Source: JBDTNL01 sp039933785 (GTDB lineage: Bacteria; Acidobacteriota; Thermoanaerobaculia; Multivoradales; JAGPDF01). Taken from it: 35,791 nt of DNA. Where the stretch lies: NCBI GenBank assembly GCA_039933785.1, contig JBDTNL010000038.1, positions 1 to 35,791 of the forward strand, written 5' to 3'. This document shows, piece by piece, positions 1-9,328 of the stretch; position 1 is the first letter of the stretch, and each line of letters starts with the position of its first letter. Position numbers and translations under genes: made by a program. The notes under the pieces were generated by a model. The model saw nothing but the letters and a program-made list of their open reading frames with translations, searched no databases and was not told the origin of the DNA.

Positions 1-273
1 CAGCCGAGCCGAGATCACGTGCCGCTCGAGATCGAACGTGTCGTCGGCGATCCAGCTCGGCTTGCCCAGCCGAACGCGCGGTTCCTGGACGCGCTGGCGG
101 AAGCGTTCGTGGGTGATGAAACGATCCCTCAGAAGACCGAGCAGACAATCGCGCGCCATGACCTCGCGGAAGGTGAGCACCCCCGTGATGGTCATCAGGT
201 TGGTGGGTTCCTCCATCCGCAGCCATGCACTGTCGGCGGCGGTGAGCGGGATCTTCACGGGAGCATCGGGCAT
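1..273 (-). CDS. Wax ester synthase / diacylglycerol acyltransferase (WS/DGAT), N-terminal part only
   Basis: The 5' 91 codons of a minus-strand gene are present; the rest is beyond the left edge. The visible start reads MPDAPVKIPLTAADSAWLRM, followed by EEPTNLMTITGVLTF. This is the usual opening of the WS/DGAT family: a PL(S/T)xxD segment, then a (E/T)xPTxxM strand. Known members acylate diacylglycerol or fatty alcohols to make triacylglycerol or wax esters at the inner membrane. The catalytic HHxxxDG motif would lie outside the window and cannot be checked. The in-frame ATG at 291 is followed at once by a stop, so 273 is the start; only a weak AAGCAG precedes it. It follows the patatin gene by 69 bp on the same strand and probably ends the phaR operon as seen here. 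Family assignment is fairly sure; the substrate is unknown. Confidence 0.8.
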   Translation of the reverse strand, partial: MPDAPVKIPLTAADSAWLRMEEPTNLMTITGVLTFREVMARDCLLGLLRDRFITHERFRQRVQEPRVRLGKPSWIADDTFDLERHVISARL

Positions 274-342
274 CTGCTTGGCATGCTACATGACGCCGAG
301 CACCTCCCCTCCTCGTGGCTGCCGCCGGCAGCTGGTCTTGTC

Positions 343-1575
343 TTACCTGAGCAGTGCTTCCAAGCGGTTGAGCGCGGCGTCCATGTCGCGGACTACCTCG
401 GCCGATGAGGTGGCCGCGTGGAGACTCACGCTAGACCAGAGATCCCGAGATTCGTCCGCCAGGATCTCGGTGCGCAGCCGCAGGCCGTGGCGAGCGAGGA
501 TGGGCTCGAGCTGCTCGCGACGGCGCAGCAGGTCGCGTCGGGTCGCGCGGTAGGCATGATCCGCGACCAACCGACGCGCCGAAAAGCGGAAGATGTTGCT
601 GAAGAACATCCGATAGTCGTCCCGTTCGGGTTCGATGAGCACCACGTCCGCTCGCGGATAGCGCTCAGCGTAGGTCTTGAGGCCAATCTCGAGCCGGGAA
701 TGAATCAGCGTGCGGAAAGTCTGGGACATCACGCTCGGCAGGCCACGGCGAACTAGGTCGCCATTCTCCATCTCGCCCTTCTCGACCGCGTGCAGCGTGT
801 CGACAGGGACGATCGGGTTGATGCAAAGCACCAGATCGGCGCCCTTCTCGAGCGCCACCGAGGCGTGAAGCGTCTTGAGCAACACACCGTCGACGTAGTA
901 GCGCCCGGCGATCTCGACTGGTGGATAGAGCCCCGGCAGGGCCGAGCTCGCCTGCACGGCGCGCGAGATCGGAACGTCATCGAAACCGGGCTCGCCGAAG
1001 AGCACTTCGCGGCCGGACTCGAGGTCCGCTGCCACCACGATCAGCGAGCGCGAAAGCTTGCGAAAGTCATCGGAGCGGCCCTTGATCGAATAGATCTTGG
1101 CCAGGTACTCACGGATCGGCTCGTTGCGGAAGAGCCCGACAGGAAGCGCCCGGGCCAGGCGGGTCAGAGAGTCGAGCACGGAGGCATCGCCGGGATACCG
1201 CGCCAAGTCTCGAAATACCGAGAGCAGCAGGCCCGGAATGTCCGTCCCGCGCTTGAGCAACTCGCCGACCGCGGGGGTCAGGAACGTTTCGGGTACGAAG
1301 GGATGCTCGCCGGGCTCGGTTTTCACGATCGCCCGGCACATCTGGGCCGTGGTCAATTGGTTGGCGAGATTCGCCGCGATGAACGCGCCGGCGCTCACGC
1401 CAATGTAGATGTCGAGGTCGTTGAGATCGAGGCCCTCGACCGCCTCTTCAAGGGCCCGGATGGCGCCGATCTCGTAGATCGCGCCCTCCGGACCGCCGCC
1501 AGCGAGAGCCAAGCCGATCTTGGCCCGCGCCGAGGAGCTGCGCCGCTTGGGTTTCTGCTTCGCCTTGACGACCAC
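343..1575 (-). CDS. Patatin-like phospholipase
   Basis: A 410-residue patatin-fold acyl hydrolase. After a basic N-terminal tail (residues 1-18, KAKQKPKRR) comes the oxyanion loop LALAGGGPEGAIYEIGA (22-38), the nucleophile elbow GVSAG with Ser61, and the dyad aspartate in YVDG (Asp229). These are the Ser-Asp dyad motifs of patatins, which cleave acyl esters of phospholipids or neutral lipids. There is no signal peptide, so it is likely cytosolic or at granule and membrane surfaces. It lies 22 bp after the phasin gene and before a WS/DGAT gene, which suggests a role in turnover of storage lipid or polyester, or in supplying acyl chains. That role is inference. The oxyanion loop has Pro-Glu where many members have Arg or Lys. 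Confidence 0.88.
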   Translation of the reverse strand: MVVKAKQKPKRRSSSARAKIGLALAGGGPEGAIYEIGAIRALEEAVEGLDLNDLDIYIGVSAGAFIAANLANQLTTAQMCRAIVKTEPGEHPFVPETFLTPAVGELLKRGTDIPGLLLSVFRDLARYPGDASVLDSLTRLARALPVGLFRNEPIREYLAKIYSIKGRSDDFRKLSRSLIVVAADLESGREVLFGEPGFDDVPISRAVQASSALPGLYPPVEIAGRYYVDGVLLKTLHASVALEKGADLVLCINPIVPVDTLHAVEKGEMENGDLVRRGLPSVMSQTFRTLIHSRLEIGLKTYAERYPRADVVLIEPERDDYRMFFSNIFRFSARRLVADHAYRATRRDLLRRREQLEPILARHGLRLRTEILADESRDLWSSVSLHAATSSAEVVRDMDAALNRLEALLR

Positions 1576-1597
1576 GGTTTCCGTGAGCGTTGCTGAG

Positions 1598-1990
1598 TTA
1601 GCGCGTGCTGCGGGTGCGCGTGGTCGCGCGCGGCTTCAGACCCTCGACCTTCGAGGTGAGCTCGGCGACCCGCTTGCTCAGCTCCTTGATTTCGTCGCGC
1701 GTCGGCACGCCGATGCGGTGGATGGCCGCGGTGACGCGCTGGTCGATGTTGCCCTCGATCTTCGTCCACGCCTTCTCGGCCTTACCCTTGGCGACTTCGA
1801 ATTTGCCCTTGGCCTTGTCGACCTGCGACATGACCTTGGGCTCGAAGCTCTTGCCCTTCTTCACCAACTGTTCGAACATCTTGCCGCCTTCTTCGCTCGC
1901 GGTCGCCAGGGCGCCCAAACCTGCCAGCCAAACCTTGTTGGCGGATTCCTTGAGCTCGCTCTGCGGGGTCTTGCCGTTCTTCTTGGCCAT
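1598..1990 (-). CDS. Phasin / granule-associated protein (PhaF/PhaI-like)
   Basis: A 130-residue protein. It begins with a short Lys-rich segment, then the hydrophobic patch VWLAGLGALATASEEGGKMFEQLVKKG (about 20-46), which is the signature of the poly(hydroxyalkanoate) granule-associated protein family. A long amphipathic and coiled-coil region follows (50-120), ending in an Arg/Thr-rich tail (TTRTRSTR). Phasins coat PHA granules and sometimes other lipid inclusions. A good ribosome site (AAAGGACA) precedes the ATG. It lies 45 bp after phaR, so it is probably co-transcribed and regulated with it. No PHA synthase is in the window, so the nature of the granule is open. Confidence 0.85.
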   Translation of the reverse strand: MAKKNGKTPQSELKESANKVWLAGLGALATASEEGGKMFEQLVKKGKSFEPKVMSQVDKAKGKFEVAKGKAEKAWTKIEGNIDQRVTAAIHRIGVPTRDEIKELSKRVAELTSKVEGLKPRATTRTRSTR

Positions 1991-2035
1991 GGGATTGTCC
2001 TTTTCTGGGTCTCTGAATTGGAGGTTATTGGAGAT

Positions 2036-2524
2036 TTACGCGACGCTCTTCTTCTTCCGTGCCGAGCGCGGCGCGCCCTTCTTCGCGGCACGCGAAGTCA
2101 CTGCCTTGCGGCGCACCGGTCCATCCTCGATGCCAGTCAACGAAGCCTCGAGATCTTCCAGGCGAGTACGCAGGTCCGCCATCTCCTCGCGCGCCCGCTT
2201 CACCGGAGCCAGTCGATCGACGCTCTTGCGCACCAGGGTGTCGACACTCTTCTGCACGCGCTCGACACCGCTGTGCACGGCGCGCTCGCCGAGGCGAACC
2301 AGGTCGTGCAGCAGGTCGCTGGGGAGCGCCGTCCCGCTGCGCCCCTCGTCGAGAATGATTTGAGTCAGCGTCTGTGCCGTCACGTCGGCAGACGTCGAGT
2401 TGTCGAGCACGCGAACTTCCTGTCCATCGCGAATCCAAGTCGCGAGCTCTTCCAGGGAGACATAACGGCTCTCCTCGGTGTCGTAGAGCTTGCGGCTGTC
2501 GTAGCGCTTTATGAGTCGTACCAT
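2036..2524 (-). CDS. phaR: PhaR-type polyhydroxyalkanoate synthesis regulator
   Basis: A 162-residue protein starting MVRLIKRYDSRKLYDTEESR. This is the PHB/PHA accumulation regulator DNA-binding domain (IKRYxNRKLYDTxxSxYV, residues 4-22), followed by LEELATWIRDG and LTQIILDE. The C-terminal half has a heptad-like segment (about 105-130) and a Lys/Arg-rich tail. In known systems PhaR represses phasin genes and its own gene, and binds PHA directly. A longer frame reaches back to 2587, but 2524 is chosen because the conserved domain begins there and a strong promoter lies just upstream. No Shine-Dalgarno is seen; the mRNA is predicted to be leaderless. Two copies of a palindrome sit in its promoter. 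It is the first gene of the phasin - patatin - WS/DGAT operon. Confidence 0.88.
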   Translation of the reverse strand: MVRLIKRYDSRKLYDTEESRYVSLEELATWIRDGQEVRVLDNSTSADVTAQTLTQIILDEGRSGTALPSDLLHDLVRLGERAVHSGVERVQKSVDTLVRKSVDRLAPVKRAREEMADLRTRLEDLEASLTGIEDGPVRRKAVTSRAAKKGAPRSARKKKSVA

Positions 2525-2534
2525 GGTGCGAATT

Positions 2535-2563
2535 AAATTACCGCAGTGCGGCAAGAATGTCAA
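2535..2563 (-). promoter_or_regulatory. Sigma70-type promoter of phaR, operator in its spacer
   Basis: Read on the minus strand: TTGACA (2563-2558), a 17-bp spacer (2557-2541) and TAATTT (2540-2535). The -35 box is perfect and the -10 is four of six. The -10 ends only 10 nt before the ATG at 2524, so transcription would start within a few bases of the start codon. The 17-bp palindrome 2538-2554 fills most of the spacer, so a bound protein would block RNA polymerase. Confidence 0.75.
2538..2554. promoter_or_regulatory. Palindromic operator, phaR copy 1
   Basis: TTACCGCA-G-TGCGGCAA. It is an 8+1+8 inverted repeat with one mismatch, with perfect core CCGCA-N-TGCGG (2541-2551). It lies between the -35 and -10 of the phaR promoter. 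The same core occurs 33 bp upstream and again before the malate synthase gene. PhaR proteins are known to bind TGC-rich sites, so autoregulation by PhaR is the simplest reading, but that is inference. Confidence 0.7.
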
Positions 2564-2570
2564 GACTCTT

Positions 2571-2587
2571 ACGCCGCACTGCGGCAA
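2571..2587. promoter_or_regulatory. Palindromic operator, phaR copy 2
   Basis: ACGCCGCA-C-TGCGGCAA. It has a perfect 13-bp core GCCGCA-N-TGCGGC (2573-2585), with mismatches only at the outer left arm. Its centre (2579) is 33 bp from that of copy 1 (2546), about three helical turns, so two bound dimers would lie on roughly the same DNA face. It sits upstream of the phaR -35 box, in the short gap after the ATPase gene ending at 2596. Confidence 0.7.
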
Positions 2588-2595
2588 AAGAGGCT

Positions 2596-3654
2596 CTAGA
2601 TGGGCGGAAGAGCCGCGGCGAGGCGGCGCAGAGCCGCCAGATCGGTGGGTTCCGTGGCCAGCATGGGGACGGTCGCGAGCCTCGCGTGGCCGGCGAGCAG
2701 CCCTTTCAATTGCGCCACACCAACGGCATCCCGCTCCCCCAGCCAGGCGAACAGGCGACGGCCCGGGGAGACTTCAGACCCGAGTCGCTCGAGGCGCGGG
2801 TGGACCTGATTGATCACCACCGCACCGAGTCGATGGCCGGCCTCCGCCAGCTTGCGAGCGAAGAACAGGGTGTCGGCGACGCGCTCGGGGGCGGCGCCCG
2901 CCACCAGGACGAACTGGGTCTGCGGAGCACGCAGGAGTCTCTGCACGGCCAGTGCGCGGTCGCGGAATCCGTCGTAGAGCGGCGCGAAGGCTTGGAAGAA
3001 CTCGGCCATATCGCGCAGCAATCCGAGGCCGACGAGGTCGTCCAAGAAGCGCTCTGCACCGCGCCCGAGCGGGCCGAGGCGGGAGGTCGCGCGCAGCCTC
3101 CCGTCGGCGCGAAACCACGGCTTGAGCGCCACCCGCAGTGCCCCGCTGTCGAGGAACGAAACGATGCGCTCTGGCGCCTCGAGAAAATCGAGCGCCTGGC
3201 GAGTGGGCGGCGTATCGAGGACGATGCCGTCGTAGCGGCCTTCGTCGGCGACCTCCAACAGGCGTTCGACCGCCATGTACTCGAGGATCCCCGCCAGGCT
3301 GCCGGCCAGATGAGCGTAGAACCGGTTGCCCAGGATGCGATCGCGCGCCGCGGCGTCGGGAGCGTAGCGCTCGACCAAGCGGTCGAACGTGCGCCCCGGA
3401 TCGAGCAGGCTGGCGCGCAACACGCCGGGCCCGGCGCCCGGCACCGTGGCTTCGCGGTCGTTCGCCGAATCGCCCACGCCAAGCGCGTCCTTCAAACGGC
3501 GAGCCGGATCGAAGGTCATGACCAACGCATCGCGGCCGGCCTCTGCGGCGCGCAATCCCAACGCCGCGGCGATGGTGGTCTTCCCTACGCCGCCCGCGCC
3601 CACCACGACCGTCAAGGCCTGCGGTCTCGGCGAGGACTTCACTGGCGACTTCAC
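2596..3654 (-). CDS. ArsA/Get3-family ATPase (first of a pair by position, downstream gene)
   Basis: A 352-residue P-loop ATPase of the anion-transporting/Get3 class. It has the deviant Walker A GAGGVGKTT (19-27), the A-loop-like FDPARRL (49-55) and the switch-II-like DTPPTRQALDFL (147-158). The MinD/ArsA deviant P-loop lysine pattern is clear. Family members drive ArsB-type efflux, insert tail-anchored proteins, or in mycobacteria (the Rv3679/Rv3680 pair) form a two-subunit ATPase linked to metabolite stress. No arsB, arsR or arsenate reductase is nearby, so arsenic resistance is unlikely. The start overlaps the stop of the upstream ATPase gene by 4 bp (ATGA), indicating translational coupling and probably a hetero-oligomer. 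Confidence 0.85.
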   Translation of the reverse strand: MKSPVKSSPRPQALTVVVGAGGVGKTTIAAALGLRAAEAGRDALVMTFDPARRLKDALGVGDSANDREATVPGAGPGVLRASLLDPGRTFDRLVERYAPDAAARDRILGNRFYAHLAGSLAGILEYMAVERLLEVADEGRYDGIVLDTPPTRQALDFLEAPERIVSFLDSGALRVALKPWFRADGRLRATSRLGPLGRGAERFLDDLVGLGLLRDMAEFFQAFAPLYDGFRDRALAVQRLLRAPQTQFVLVAGAAPERVADTLFFARKLAEAGHRLGAVVINQVHPRLERLGSEVSPGRRLFAWLGERDAVGVAQLKGLLAGHARLATVPMLATEPTDLAALRRLAAALPPI

Positions 3655-4523
3655 TCCCAGGGCGCCGCTGCCATTCCCGCGAGCGCCTCATCGCAGACAC
3701 GTCGAAGCTCATCGATCAGCGGCGGCCCGAGCGGGAGGGCGACTTGAGGCAGCCGCACCGCGGCGGCACCCGAGTCGGGCCAACCGCGCTCCAGATGCTC
3801 GAGCTCGCGCACTTGCACGAGATGGCGCGCCCGCCAGAGCTCGGTCGCGCGGTCGTTCGGCTCGTGGCGCCCCGGAGCGGGGAGCAAACCGTTCACGGCC
3901 AGCAAGGCCGGTTGATGTCCCCGCTTTCGCAGCTCCTCGCCAAGCTCCAAAGCCTCCTCCACCGGCATCTCCTCCGGCCGCGTGACCACGACGACACGGC
4001 AGGCGCGCGCGTCGGCGACGAACTCCGCCAGCTCGCGCGCCAGCGCACCGACCGGCCCCTGAACGATCACCTCGGAAACCAAACCGGGCGCCGCGAGCAG
4101 CGAGAGCCCATGCCCCGTCGCCGGCGCGTCGAGCACCACCGTGTCGGCGCGATCCTTCTGCAGTGTCCGCTGGGCGTGGCCGAGGATCGCCAACTCTTTC
4201 AACCCGGGAGCACCTTCGACGAAGTGGCGATAGATCTGGCTATCGAGCGTCCGTCGTACCAGGATCCCAACCTTCAAGCGCTCGCGCACCAACTCATCGA
4301 TTACCGTCCTCGGCTGCAGATTCTGGAAGCTCAGGCGAGCATCGACGCGAACGATCTCACCGCCGGACGGGGCGGCGCCGAACGCCGAATGCAGGCTCTC
4401 CCGCGGATCGACCTCGAGAACCAGCACCCGTCGCCCACGACGCGCCAACGAGCGCGCCAGCACCGCGCTCACCGTCGTCTTGCCGACGCCGCCCTTGCCG
4501 GTCACCATCAACAGTTGCTTCAA
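3651..4523 (-). CDS. ArsA/Get3-family ATPase (upstream partner)
   Basis: A 290-residue protein if started at TTG 4523. It has Walker A GKGGVGKTT (9-17), then VLVLEVDPRESLHSAFG and the switch-II-like VVLDAPATGHGLSLLAAP. The spacing matches the downstream ATPase, and together they resemble the two halves of a split ArsA. The frame stays open to an ATG at 4601, but that would run through the ferredoxin promoter (TATAAT 4567-4572). GAAGAGG lies 7 nt before the TTG at 4523, so the later start is preferred (confidence in this start about 0.6). It is transcribed divergently from the ferredoxin gene. The C-terminal part (EEMPVEEALELGEELRKRG) has the acidic helix typical of the group. Confidence 0.83.
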   Translation of the reverse strand: MKQLLMVTGKGGVGKTTVSAVLARSLARRGRRVLVLEVDPRESLHSAFGAAPSGGEIVRVDARLSFQNLQPRTVIDELVRERLKVGILVRRTLDSQIYRHFVEGAPGLKELAILGHAQRTLQKDRADTVVLDAPATGHGLSLLAAPGLVSEVIVQGPVGALARELAEFVADARACRVVVVTRPEEMPVEEALELGEELRKRGHQPALLAVNGLLPAPGRHEPNDRATELWRARHLVQVRELEHLERGWPDSGAAAVRLPQVALPLGPPLIDELRRVCDEALAGMAAAPWE

Positions 4524-4566
4524 ATTCAAGCCTCTTCGGCCGGCGCGAGGCCTGCCTTCTGTCGCA

Positions 4567-4572
4567 TATAAT
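4567..4572 (+). promoter_or_regulatory. -10 element of the ferredoxin promoter
   Basis: Perfect TATAAT, 31 bp before the ferredoxin ATG; no convincing -35 hexamer lies 16-18 bp upstream. GGGAG (4589-4593) is the ribosome site. The low-GC patch is conspicuous in this GC-rich region. Confidence 0.55.
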
Positions 4573-4603
4573 TCCGTCCGCACACTACGGGAGCCAAGCA
4601 CAC

Positions 4604-4858
4604 ATGACTCATATCATCACGGAACCCTGCATCGGCACGAAGGACTCCGCCTGTGTGGACGTCTGCCCAGTCGATTGCATCTACGGCAAGGGCGAAGACT
4701 GGGAAATGCTCTACATCCACCCCGAGGAGTGCATCGACTGCGGCCTGTGCGTCGACGCCTGCCCCGTGCAAGCGATTTTCCCCCTCGAAGAAACGCCGGA
4801 TAAGTGGAAGGCGTTCATCGCCAAGAACTACGAGCATTTCGGGTTTACCGCGCCGTAG
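4604..4858 (+). CDS. 7Fe ferredoxin ([3Fe-4S][4Fe-4S])
   Basis: An 84-residue small electron carrier, very close in pattern to the seven-iron ferredoxins of Thermus and Azotobacter (FdI/FdxA). By alignment, Cys9, Cys17 and Cys53 would hold the 3Fe-4S cluster and Cys21, Cys43, Cys46 and Cys49 the 4Fe-4S cluster; Cys25 is the usual extra cysteine. Position 12 is Thr, so the CxxC second ligand is missing, as expected for a 3Fe site. The segment YIHPEECIDCGLC is diagnostic. It is cytosolic, with partners unknown and no oxidoreductase beside it. It is a single-gene unit with its own -10, divergent from the ATPase pair. Confidence 0.93.
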   Translation: MTHIITEPCIGTKDSACVDVCPVDCIYGKGEDWEMLYIHPEECIDCGLCVDACPVQAIFPLEETPDKWKAFIAKNYEHFGFTAP

Positions 4859-5058
4859 GATCTCGCCGCCTCTCTGTTCCAATATCCAGCGGTGCCAAGA
4901 GGCCGGCGGTTCGGTCCTCCGATCTCGTGGTGTGTCCGCGGGGAATGAACCATCCATTGCACCGGTTCTACACCTTGAGCGCGCAGCACTAAGATTTCGC
5001 CGCGCACGCTACAGTCGCTCTGGACGCCACTGGACTCTGGCGCTGCCGGGAGGGGTTT

Positions 5059-5985
5059 GTGGACTACAAGGACTACTACCAGGTGCTCGGTGTGCGGAAG
5101 GATGCCTCGCCGGGGGACATTCAAAAGGCGTACCGCAAGCTGGCGCGCAAGTTCCATCCGGACGTGAACAAGGACGCCGGAGCGGAGTCGCGGTTCAAGG
5201 AGATCTCCGAGGCCAAGGAGGTCCTGACCGATGCCGACAAGCGGTCCAAGTACGATCGCTACGGCTCGGCTTGGAGTGCGGCGCACGAGGGTGGCCGCGA
5301 GCCGCGATACGAAGACTTCGGCGGTGGCGGTTTCGATTTCCGATCCTTCCAGGGTGGGCAGGGCGGTCCGGGTAGCGGCTTTTCTTCGTTCTTCGACATG
5401 TTGTTCGGTGGCGCCGCGGGCCAGAGCGGAGCAGGTGGTTTCGGCGGCCGCGACTGGTCGGCGCCCGGCGCGGATCACGAAGCGGAGCTGTCGCTCACAC
5501 TCGAGGAGGCCGCGCAGGGCGGCGAGCGCGAACTCAAGCTCGGCGAACAGGGCGGCAGTGCGCGAACGTACCGCGTGAAGATCCCGGCCGGGGTACGCTC
5601 GGGCCAGCGCATCCGTCTCTCGGGGCGCGGCGCCAAGGGCAGCGGCGGCGGCGCCGACGGCGATCTCTTCCTGCGCATCGCGCTGCGGCCCGACCCACGG
5701 TTCGAGCTCGACGGCGACGACCTGGTGACCAAGGTGCCGGTGGCGCCCTGGGAAGCCGCGCTCGGCGCCGAAGTCCAGGTGCCGACACTCGGCGGACCGC
5801 TGACGGTCAAGATTCCCCCCGGCACATCCTCGGGACGCCGGATTCGGTTGCGCGGCAAGGGCTTCCGCAAGGAGGGCGACCTTTACGCCGAGCTCCGCAT
5901 CACGGTTCCCGAGACACTCACGGAACGGGAACGCGAGCTCTTCGCTGAGCTCGGCAAGGATTCGTCGTTCCGCCCCAGAGGCTGA
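5059..5985 (+). CDS. DnaJ/CbpA-like co-chaperone (type II J-protein)
   Basis: A 308-residue J-protein. The J domain spans about 4-70 with HPD at 33-35 (KFHPDVNKD), followed by a Gly/Phe-rich linker (about 84-132) and two C-terminal beta-sandwich substrate-binding domains. There is no CxxCxGxG zinc domain, so it is type II like CbpA. It stimulates DnaK ATPase and hands substrates to DnaK and ClpB. The start is GTG, with GGGAGG (5048-5053) 5 nt upstream; no ATG fits the J-domain start. It is followed 13 bp later by clpB, a sensible disaggregation operon. No CIRCE repeat or clear sigma32 promoter is seen in the 200 bp upstream. Confidence 0.9.
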   Translation: MDYKDYYQVLGVRKDASPGDIQKAYRKLARKFHPDVNKDAGAESRFKEISEAKEVLTDADKRSKYDRYGSAWSAAHEGGREPRYEDFGGGGFDFRSFQGGQGGPGSGFSSFFDMLFGGAAGQSGAGGFGGRDWSAPGADHEAELSLTLEEAAQGGERELKLGEQGGSARTYRVKIPAGVRSGQRIRLSGRGAKGSGGGADGDLFLRIALRPDPRFELDGDDLVTKVPVAPWEAALGAEVQVPTLGGPLTVKIPPGTSSGRRIRLRGKGFRKEGDLYAELRITVPETLTERERELFAELGKDSSFRPRG

Positions 5986-5998
5986 AAGGAGAAAGCGC

Positions 5999-8626
<2,628 letters not shown>

Positions 8627-8682
8627 CATTAGCCCTAACCCGCTCTTCATAGTAGTTTTCTCGTCCTCGGAGGGAGGCAATC

Positions 8683-9279
8683 ATGGCCACCAAGAAGGCA
8701 ACGAAGAAGAAAGCCGCGAAGAAGGCGACCGCCAAGCGGCCGGTCGCCAAGGCCAAGGCCCCGGCACGTAAGGCGAAGGCCCCGAAGCCAGTCAAGGCCA
8801 AGGCTCGCCCGAAGCCGGCCGCGACGGCTGCCAAGACCGCGGCGCCGTCCGGCCAGACCATGGCGCAAACTCGCGCCGAACGGCGGCGAAGCTTCCCCGA
8901 GGCCTTGCGCTTGCGGGATTTCTCGGTCGCCATGACGGTCGACGACCTGCAGCGCAGCATCAACCACTACGTCGACGGGCTCGGCTTCACCATCAAGGAT
9001 CGCTGGGAGAGAGACGGCAAGCTCCTGGGCGTCATGCTGGTCGCCGGCGCCTGCGAGATCGGTCTCAGTCAGGACGATTGGGCCAAGGGCCGCAACCGGG
9101 CGAAAGGGATCGGCGTGAGTTTCTTCGCCGAGACCGGTCAGAGCCTGGACCTGATCGCGGCGCTTGCCACCGAGCGTGGGATCGCGGTCGAGGGACCGAA
9201 GCTCGCGCCCTGGGGCGACCGCGTCGTCGAGATCAAGGATCCCGACGGCTACAAGCTGACCATCTACTGGCCCAAGTAA
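8683..9279 (+). CDS. VOC (glyoxalase-fold) protein with histone-H1-like Lys/Ala/Pro tail
   Basis: 198 residues in two unlike parts. Residues 1-58 are almost only Ala, Lys, Pro, Thr and Arg (KKATKKKAAKK, then AKAPARKAKAPKPVKAKA), like the tails of bacterial H1/HU-type nucleoid proteins. Residues about 75-198 form a VOC/glyoxalase-like domain (RDFSVAMTVDDLQRSINHY, then VVEIKDPDGYKLTIYW). The metal-binding His normally near the first strand is not obvious, so enzymatic activity is uncertain. GGAGGGAGG precedes the ATG. It may be a separate unit after clpB (56-bp gap). The tail could bind DNA, RNA or polyphosphate; function unknown. Confidence 0.8.
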   Translation: MATKKATKKKAAKKATAKRPVAKAKAPARKAKAPKPVKAKARPKPAATAAKTAAPSGQTMAQTRAERRRSFPEALRLRDFSVAMTVDDLQRSINHYVDGLGFTIKDRWERDGKLLGVMLVAGACEIGLSQDDWAKGRNRAKGIGVSFFAETGQSLDLIAALATERGIAVEGPKLAPWGDRVVEIKDPDGYKLTIYWPK

Positions 9280-9299
9280 CGTCCATCCTGACAATCGAG

Positions 9300-9328
9300 G
9301 GCGCGGCTAGCTTCCTGCCAGCCGCGCC
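9300..9328. terminator. Stem-loop between convergent genes
   Basis: Perfect 9-bp stem GGCGCGGCT (9300-9308) / AGCCGCGCC (9320-9328) with an 11-nt loop, 20 bp after the stop of the VOC gene. Only two T residues follow, so it is a weak or Rho-assisted terminator at best. It overlaps the last codons of the opposite gene. Confidence 0.45.

Noticed and set aside
318..332. Terminator hairpin GCTGCC-GCC-GGCAGC after the patatin gene
   Set aside because: Short stem with a 3-nt loop and no T-run on the minus strand; may be chance in GC-rich DNA.
790..1596. A long plus-strand frame opposite the patatin gene
   Set aside because: It is the mirror of a well-supported patatin gene with all catalytic motifs; no ribosome site or domain is present.
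2525..2587. A 21-residue N-terminal extension of PhaR
   Set aside because: The extension is encoded by the promoter and both operators, and lies before the conserved domain start.
2596..4523. Arsenic-resistance operon
   Set aside because: Only ArsA-like ATPases are present; there is no arsB/acr3, arsR, arsC or arsD, and the metal-binding cysteines of ArsA are not seen.
4524..4601. Upstream ATG (4601) as the start of the second ArsA-like ATPase
   Set aside because: It would place coding sequence across a perfect TATAAT serving the divergent ferredoxin, and the added residues are unlike the family. TTG 4523 has a proper ribosome site.
4859..5058. Heat-shock control site (CIRCE or sigma32 promoter) before the DnaJ-ClpB operon
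   Set aside because: No TTAGCACTC-N9-GAGTGCTAA repeat. CTTGAGC at 4974 lacks a matching -10 at the right distance. Nothing else notable is seen in this gap.
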